A DNA stretch of 64,000 bases from Anisodus tanguticus. Lineage: Eukaryota; Streptophyta; Magnoliopsida; Solanales; Solanaceae. This document shows positions 57,440 through 64,000 of this stretch, piece after piece; position 1 is the first letter of the stretch, and every line of letters starts with the position of its first letter. Where the stretch lies: NCBI GenBank assembly GCA_034509755.1, contig CM067557.1, positions 14,864,001 to 14,928,000 of the forward strand, read 5' to 3'. The translations under genes were made by a program, and so were the position numbers. The notes beneath the pieces are model-generated. The model was not told where the DNA came from, ran no database searches, and saw only the letters and a program-made list of their open reading frames with translations.

Positions 57440-58175
57440 TTTGGCATTTAAATATTCATACACGGATATCTTACTGTTTTACTATTTTATTGTTTTTAAC
57501 TAATACTCCATTTAGGCCGATGAAATTGAATTCGAGGCCGCATTTTTTCATTTTTCTGTTTCAGCAATTAATTCTCTGTTTCTGTTTGCCCTGTTTCAAT
57601 TTTGTTGTTTTGGATAATTTACTGATTTCTGTTTCGGTATTATTTTACTGTTTTTAACCAAATACCGCTCATTGGCCGATGAAATTGAATTCGAGGCCGC
57701 GCTTTTTTTTGTTTGTTTCTCTATTTTCAGTTTACTGTTTTTGGCATTTAAACATCCGTGCAACGGATATTTACTGTTTTACTAAACATCCCGTCTTCTC
57801 GGGAATTGCCTCTCTGTTTGCCTACGCTTCTTTGTCGCTTCTTTTCCGATTTAATATTGCTGATTTGAACACGATACTACACTGGCCGATGAAAAAATAT
57901 CCGTCGATTTTTGAGGCCTCCACAGTTGTAAAGACGGAAAATAAAACTTCTGAGCAAGGATGAGACTTAAACCTTTTTATTTCATCCGAGATCAACATGT
58001 TTAGTAGGCGAGGCGACTAAAATGACCAACAAGTTATATGTTCGCAGCCACGACGTGATTATAATGATCTTTTCTTTTCATCCGAGAGACCAACATGTTT
58101 AGTAGGCGAGACAATTAAAATGACCACCGAGTCATATGTTTGCAGCCACGGCATGATTGGAATGATCTTTTCAAA
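57440..58175. repeat. Further tandem duplications in the solo LTR
   Basis: 'ggccgatgaaattgaattcg' occurs at about 57517 and 57674, with a looser copy near 57883, so units are about 160-200 bp. A separate pair of about 96 bp ('caacatgtttagtaggcgag' at about 57993 and 58091) follows. Both point to repeated slippage or unequal exchange in this LTR. Confidence 0.78.
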
Positions 58176-58952
58176 ATTTAAGTCTGAGCCCTCCGTAATC
58201 AAAACATTTATTGTTTTGGATACGGATCCGAAGTTATGTATATTCAATTGTTTCTAACCGTTTATTCTTGACAGCTTGCAAAGATAAAGTCAAAGAAGGC
58301 AAATACCCCTCGGAGATTACTTATTTTTGTTGTTGTCTTTTACTTTCTTTAATTCAGCTTTATTTTATTCTGTATTGTAATATCATTGTACTCGTGAAAT
58401 TATTGAAATATTTAGAATAGGTGGACATAAAATTAATTGATAGGGTAGTCTAAAATTGGAAACCCATCGCTAGTTTATTTATTTTTAGGCCCGTCGCCCA
58501 TAATAATCACTTTGCATATACTTATCAATTTTCATACCAATGCATACTTATTTTTTCCATGTATATTAATGCCATACAAATTCATACTTGTACAAAATGC
58601 ATCATTTTATTAACACCTTGCAATATTATTTTTTATATGTATAAAAACATGCATTTTTCTTAGCATAACAATTAACCTGAATTTGATCGGATAACCGCAA
58701 GTTAGCGGATCTAAAAGGATGCCTAACCCCTCCCCTTTAGGATAATAAAGAACTCTTACCAAAAATTTCATTAGTTTCGTAGACCACAAAATTGGAGTTA
58801 TTTTGCAGCTTTTAGTTAACATTCAGGTGCCCTAATTCACCTTAGAATAATTAGGTGATGACTCCTCAAAGAAAGCATTTTTAACCGATCCAGAGGGAAT
58901 CGACGCAATCCCGTCGCGAAGCCCGCGGGTCAAAATCGGGTGCGACAACTCC

Positions 58953-59549
58953 ATCCTCAATTTATTTAGCCATGACCTGGTTGATGAGATGTGGGCGGAC
59001 ATTGAAATGGTCAGCCTAATCCCATATGAATTCCGGGCTAGCCGCTCCTCGCTGGATAACCTAGAAGGTGATGTTTGCGTAGAAGACGCAGAATGGGTAA
59101 CAATAGCCGATACCCCAGCTAGGGACACTTTGAGCACCGTATTTGGTGCACCTACAAAAGATATGGTTAAACATATCAAACCCATTTACGTCAAGGCTTA
59201 CATTTACGACAAAATTATTAGTCGGGTGTTTGTCGACAATGAGGCTGTGCTGAATGTGATGCTGATACTTACCTTAAAGGATCTTAACAAAGCAAAGGAG
59301 GATCTCATCCCAACCAACATGAAAATGGCTAGTTTTATGGGAGAAGCCTCTGAAGCATTGGGGATTCTTGTAGCAGAAATCATTGTAGGTCCTAAGACAG
59401 TCAGGTCTGCCTTCTTTGTAATAGATGGCAAGTCGTCCTACACCATTCTGCTGGGCAGGGACTGGATTCAAACCAGCCGATGCCTTCCTTCTACCATGCA
59501 TCAAAATGCAGTGTTGTCCTCAGAAGTTAATATCAATACAGATGGATAA
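58953..59549 (+). pseudogene. G1 protease remnant
   Basis: The frame reads LNLFSHDLVDEMWADIEMVSL, then IYDKIISRVFVDNEAVLNVM and ILVAEIIVGPKTVRSAFFVID, then YTILLGRDWI. This is the aspartic protease region of gypsy elements, where VDSGAAVN is expected; here the catalytic triplet is DNE. The ILLGRDWI motif is well kept. The frame is open to 59549 but the enzyme would be dead. Confidence 0.82.
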
Positions 59550-59925
59550 ACCAAATTTTCTTAGTTTGGAAGAATATCACTAGGCCATGCTAATAGAGTT
59601 GGGTCAGTTGGATGAAAATTGTCTGACAATTATAGAAAGAGTCAAAGCCGGTAAACGTAAAATGGCCAAAGCATACGACAAACATATAGAGCCTAAAGAG
59701 GTTTGCCGAAGGAGACTTAGTTTGTAAAATCATCCCGCCGATTAAAATGAAAGATCGTAAATTGGAAAATGATCGCCAAACTAGGAAAGGACCCTTCGTA
59801 GCGAACTCATGGGTTGCTGACAATATGTATCAAACGATAAACATGCATGATGAAGAAATGGACAAGAATGTAAACGTCAAGTATATAAAAAAGTATTATC
59901 CTTCGATTTGGGGCATGCATGAATA
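59550..59925 (+). pseudogene. G1 3' end of pol (likely integrase C-terminal tail)
   Basis: In-frame pieces read ENCLTIIERVKAGKRKMAKAY and then, in other frames, LVCKIIPPIKMKDRKLENDRQ, KGPFVANSWVADN and VKYIKKYYPSI. This matches the general form of the integrase C-terminal domain (a KxAKAYDK start, a GPF/GPY motif, and a KYIKKYY end). Roughly 3 kb of pol between the protease and this point is missing. Confidence 0.65.
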
Positions 59926-60932
59926 AAAGACAGCCACAGACCGGCTGTCTGGCTGCACAAAATAATCTAATTATGTTTGATGAGAGATGTATGGCTAAAT
60001 GACAACCATAGACCGGCTGCCCGGTCACAAAATATGGAGAAAGCCATTTCTTTCACACGCCTGTATCGTAAGGTTGGTCACATTGCTCAGGCAAAGAAAT
60101 GCCATCCCAAGTGGTCAAAGATAATGGCCCATCAGATTTGCGAGATTTATTCTAAATTATCTCAAGAATGTTGAGAGCAATGCTGAAGTTAAAGGATGGG
60201 ATATGGATTCCCCCAACCAAGTAAACCAAGCACAAAAATAGAGGCGCCACACATACCCGATCCCGGCGTTACAACGGAAATCAAATTCTGACAGTGTGCG
60301 GCATCAAAAGGACCCATGCGCTTTCATTCGACTTTTGTGACCAACTTCACTTAGTCCAACCAACCTGAATAATGAGCGACCTTAGTCGGCCAAGTACGAA
60401 GGTTAGTCGAACAACGACCGATAGTGAACCAGTCACAAGTAGAAAGAAAATTATGGTTTATCGGGCTGAGGTACTGAAACAAGAGAGAATCACCTTATTC
60501 CGATCCACCGTACGGAGTCAGTACCAGTTGTTTATCAACGAAGGCCAAGGCAGGGGTCATGTCACTATCGGCTAGAATAATTTTTCCTCATCTTCGAGAT
60601 AAAAAAGATGGATCCATGGTTTTCGACTAAGAAAAGGGCCAAAGGTTAGGTGAGAAACCTATGAAGGGGGATACCTTTCTTTAAATAACCTTCAGAGGTA
60701 CGGCTGATATTAATTTAGTATTTTCAAAAGCACGACCGAAAATCATCAGAGCCAATTCGTGGTAATAGAGACGCCTCGGTTAAAGGGGAAACACGTTTCA
60801 AGAAGTGATCATCATTGCATGCACTGGAGACGAGATGATTGAAGTGACATGCGCGGCTGTCAGACTGAAACGACGGCTACTTTCGGATACATCAACTCAA
60901 CAGTCACACTCGAGTTAATGTAGGGGGGCAAT
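59926..60932 (+). other. G1 3' region without recognised gene
   Basis: About 1 kb between pol and the 3' LTR. A 67-codon frame at 60372-60575 has no known motif. Two copies of 'cagaccggctgyc' type sequence lie near 59944 and 60010. The stretch ends in the purine tract. Confidence 0.5.
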
Positions 60933-61446
60933 TGTTAACACTCAAAAGTAATTTAAGTGTTTAACCGAATTCAGTGGCAACCGAACTGTTCCAGAGCCGA
61001 ATTTAATCCTAGCCCTCGACTACAAGAACTTTATCGGCTACTAAGGCATCTTAGCTGAGTTGTTAGTTAAAGGGATGAGTGGGACCCACTCAGATGCAGA
61101 CGCCTCAATGACCAAGTCAAAATGGTTTCCGGACCTGTAGAAGCAGTAACGACCAACATCAACTAAACAAAATGGCTATTATCCGCGCAAGAGGAGTAGA
61201 TGGCGAGAAAATAGACACCACCTCCCCCATAGTCGGCCATTGAATTTAGTGGGTTACTTGATGGCTGACATAGGGGGGGATTATGTTTTACAGATTTGTT
61301 TCATTTTTTGTACTATAAATAAGATCATCTTTGTATATAGAGAGATAACCAATCAATCAAACAACTCAATTTTTATCTATCTTTATCTTTTTACTTCATT
61401 TTATCCTTTACATTATTTTACTATACTCATCTGCATTCATGTTTTA
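60933..61446 (+). repeat. G1 3' LTR, truncated
   Basis: Starts TGTTAACACTCAAAAG and follows the 5' LTR as far as 'tgcattcatgttt' (61431-61446), then changes to unrelated sequence. About 160 bp of its 3' end are missing. The 117 bp up to G2 (61447-61562) contain a G-rich run and no gene. Confidence 0.8.
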
Positions 61447-61562
61447 GGAAAGAGGCTATTGTGGTAAAGATTTAAGTTTTCCTTATCATTCGAATTGGCT
61501 AGCTGGGAAGGGGGAGGGGGGTTATTTATGCAATAAGAAGATTATGATTTAAATTAACATTT

Positions 61563-62200
61563 TTTAACACTCAAAAGTGTTTAGCTGAATCAAGTGACAG
61601 CCGAATGTGGAAAAGGATTCTAAATCGGTAATTGTGCGGAATCATAGCCGAATCTGTTAGTCCCTACCCTCAGCTAGAAAAGCATAATCGGCTATTACAG
61701 TAGTCTGACAGAATCATAATTCTGATAAACGACTGAGACCCACACATACTCGGATGCCTCGAAGACCAAGTCAAAGGACCATCTAGAAAAGGTAGCAACC
61801 AGTAATAGCCTGAAGGAAGTGTCGTCGATCGTGCAAGAGGTCCAGGATAAACTTGGCACCACCTCCTCATAGTTGGCTAGTGGATTTCGTGGGTAGTTCG
61901 ATGGCTAACATAGGGGGTCACGTTTATTTTTCTTGTACTATAATCACTTGTACAGAATAAGACAACACAATTAATCAAAAAACTGATTTTTACATATCTT
62001 CATTCTATCTTTATCGCCTTTATTGCACTCTAGCTATATTTATGTTTCTTACCACTTAGTTTACTCAATCACCATCCTAACGCTTTCTGGAGTAGTTGGG
62101 GAACACATTACTGGAAGTTAGAGTTCCATTTCCGGCACAAATCGCTCAGTTAAGAAATTAATTTTTCATCTGATTTCGTCAGCCGATAAAATGGCAAACA
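61563..62200 (+). repeat. G2 5' LTR
   Basis: The start is degraded (TTTTAACACTC where G1 has TGTTAACACTC). The second half closely follows the G1 5' LTR ('gctttctggagtagttgggg', 'attagagttcc'-type blocks). It ends in AACA near 62200. Confidence 0.72.
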
Positions 62201-62309
62201 CTTCGGAGGGAAACAAATTTGGTACGCCCAGTGGGACCATAGATGATCTCATAGCGAAGTTTGATTCTCCGGATCAGGATCACACTTGGCGTATGCGCCT
62301 AAGGTTTGG

Positions 62310-64000
62310 TAAAAAAATGAACTAAGTGTCCAGTCCACATCCTAAACAGAATCCTTTCAGAAGGAACAACGAGCCACCAACTTTTTTGGGTATGCCTACA
62401 TCGATTGATACCCCTCCACTTTCTCCATCAACCCAAGTTGTGGGTGAACCTAGTCAATCTGAAGGTCTAACTGTTATGACCACGTCATTCATTAGATATC
62501 AGATTGACTTGGGCATCCACGACATTATGTAATAGGTTTCTAAATAATTGGCTGACGTTGTCAAGCAAATGGTGCAGAATGAGGTTCAGAAGGTGAGAGA
62601 ACTGAAAGCTAATTAACTGCATCCATGAGAAGGTTCGGCTAGTTCTGCCATCCCTTTGACGAATGGTGTTGTGCAGTATGCAACTGTGATTCCTGGTGTT
62701 ATTTCTCAGCCGAATGTGTATCAGTCAGTACCTACTTAGGTATAACCGATAGCACACTTAGGAGCACAAGCCCAATCATTTGGTAACCAATCTACTGTAT
62801 GGTTTCCACTAAATACTGGGGGCAAGCTGTGCCACTCGACCAAACGAATATGTAGTATGGACAGATCTATATGTCTTGGAGACCAGTTCATATGTCCGGA
62901 CACCTTGGTTTGCCGCCCGTTATGCCGTACGCTTATGCAAATGGCCCTACGGTATAGGCGACCAATGTTGGTCAGCCGAACTGGCAGCCGATGACACCTG
63001 GTTATGACCCTACTAGGCTATCTAGTGATGCTATCTACAGCGGGACACCATTCCAGCAGTCACAGCCGGTACCCAATCCATACCATCCAGGAAGCGCAAA
63101 CTTTCTAAGAACGGTTGATGTCCGAGGAAAGCAGACATGGAACACTGTTCCACCTTATCCTCAAGTTCCGTCGGCTGTTCCAAGAGCTCAGGTTGCATGC
63201 TTTAGTGGCTATGCCCAACAACAGCAATGGGGATATACCCCACCCATTGGTAATGGCCAGCAGATCACCTACAACTTTCAAAATCCTGTTCAACAAGGTG
63301 CAGAATGGAGGCCTCCAATTCAGAACGCCTACCAGCCGGTTCCAGTTGAGAATTGGCAGGGGACGCCACAACTGATGAACGCTGAAACCATTGAGAATAC
63401 CATGAGGAGGTACTTTGGCATCCAACTGAAACCCTTGGACATGCCTGTTTACAGGAAGCCCTACTCCGATTGGGTAGATCGGGTAGCACCACTGCTAAGA
63501 GGCTTCAAAATGCCTAATTTCGCCAGTTTCTCGGGTGATGACGACAAATCTACCATTGAGCACATCAGCAGATTTACTGCCCAATGTGGTGAAGTGGGAA
63601 AGAATGAGTACCACAAGCTGCAGTTATTCCCCATTTCTCTTACCGGAACGTCATTTGCCTGGTACTCATCCTTGCCCCCCCCCCGACTCCGTGCAAAGTT
63701 GGACTGACATGGAGCGTTGTTTCCATGATAGATTTTATTGGCCCCAACCTCAAGTCACTGTGATAGATTTGATGAATCTCAAGCAATAGATCGATGAGTC
63801 GACTACCGATTATATCGAGAGATTCAGAAGGAATGTTGGGAAATGCACTGTACACTTTCCTGAATCAGAATGCGCCCACATGATAATCAACAACATGCAT
63901 CCACAGCTAAAGGAGAAATTAGTGGGACAATCTTGCTCTGACTTAAGCCAGTTAGCCGAGAATGCTAGACAAATAGAGCAATTTATTCAATAGAAGGAGA
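62310..64000 (+). pseudogene. G2 gag, better preserved than in G1
   Basis: The N-terminal part reads NNEPPTFLGMPTSIDTPPLS and SFIRYQIDLGIHDIM up to a stop at 62530. The middle (62991-63707) is open for 238 codons: SSDAIYSGTPFQQSQPVPNP, WGYTPPIGNGQQITYNFQNP, ENTMRRYFGIQLKPLDMP, then DDDKSTIEHISRFTAQCGE and YHKLQLFPISLTGTSFAWYS. A ten-base C run at about 63676 shifts the frame; then SWTDMERCFHDRFYWPQPQV and, after a TAG at 63787, YIERFRRNVGKC and LAENARQIEQFIQ. It is incomplete at the window edge. Confidence 0.83.

Larger units (their letters stand above)
55806..58947 (+). mobile_element. Solo LTR, 3.1 kb, nested in G1
   Basis: It starts TGTTGACACCCAATTTTG and ends ...GGGTGCGACA, with the perfect 5-bp duplication ACTCC at 55801-55805 and 58948-58952. 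Joining the flanks restores the G1 reading (LDKGGD, then LNLFSHDLVDEMW). No internal retroelement sequence remains, so the two LTRs of a gypsy-type element recombined. It has no supported gene; frames at 56446 and 57421 are low-complexity shadows. Confidence 0.88.
52174..61446 (+). mobile_element. Ty3-gypsy element G1, deleted and interrupted
   Basis: The LTR at 52174-52855 is followed by a primer site at 52878 (TGGCACGCCTAGTAGGACC), gag, a protease remnant, and then a fragment that resembles the C-terminal end of integrase. Reverse transcriptase, RNase H and the integrase core are missing. The second LTR starts at 60933 after the purine tract 'taggggggcaat' and is truncated near 61446. A 3.1-kb solo LTR of another family sits between gag and protease. 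Layout and gag motifs suggest the Tat/Ogre lineage; this is a moderate-confidence call. Confidence 0.82.
61563..64000 (+). mobile_element. Ty3-gypsy element G2, continues beyond window
   Basis: A second member of the G1 family in the same orientation. LTR 61563-62200, primer site TGGTACGCCCAGTGGGACC at about 62220, then gag. It runs off the right edge, so pol and the 3' LTR cannot be judged. Confidence 0.82.

Noticed and set aside
1..64000. Endogenous pararetrovirus, bacterial operon, CRISPR array or defence-type gene cluster
   Set aside because: No caulimovirus coat or movement motifs, no regularly spaced identical repeats with unique spacers, and no bacterial-style gene packing. All retroelement domains fit Ty1-copia or Ty3-gypsy orders.

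Overview
The window reads as plant nuclear DNA, and most likely from a Solanaceae species: it is AT-rich, has intron-containing genes, and carries SINEs that look like the TS and Au families known from tobacco and its relatives. This is read by eye from the sequence; no database search was run.

Only three host genes are well supported. (1) 10162-10800 (+) encodes a DUF679 (DMP) membrane protein, with a broken partial copy 0.5 kb downstream. (2) 34419-44199 (+) encodes the chloroplast triose-phosphate/phosphate translocator (TPT) in twelve exons that join in frame to 413 residues; its first intron is stretched to 5.9 kb by a sense-oriented Ty1-copia element. (3) 45690-46406 (-) encodes a Dof zinc-finger transcription factor, convergent with TPT, with a GC-rich transposon-like segment inside its open reading frame. 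I see no tRNA or rRNA genes and no CRISPR.

The rest is a layered transposon landscape. From left to right: a deletion-derivative Ty1-copia element (E1, 367-about 5088); a defective hAT element (hAT1, 5262-6445); MITEs and the DMP locus; a Ty1-copia element on the minus strand (E3, 11963-23352) whose 3' LTR is split by a younger minus-strand element (E2, 12018-18575) of the E1 family; duplicated gene-poor DNA; a 3.6-kb hAT element with a broken transposase (hAT2, 26644-30239); a short hAT relative (hAT3, 32416-33484) nested in a foldback MITE upstream of TPT; TPT with Ty1-copia E5 (35672-40462); a perfect 38-bp inverted repeat (48064-48255); further MITEs and SINEs; and at the right edge two Ty3-gypsy elements of one family (G1, 52174-61446; G2, 61563 to beyond the window). 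G1 is interrupted by a 3.1-kb solo LTR of another family with a perfect 5-bp target duplication.

No complete autonomous transposon is visible, and no unknown multi-gene system was found. The most useful observations are: E2, which has near-identical LTRs and a perfect target duplication but a ruined coding interior, suggesting movement in trans; the hAT family caught at three stages of internal deletion; transposon-like sequence within the Dof reading frame; and the perfect hairpin at 48 kb. Function, age and expression statements are inferences from sequence alone.
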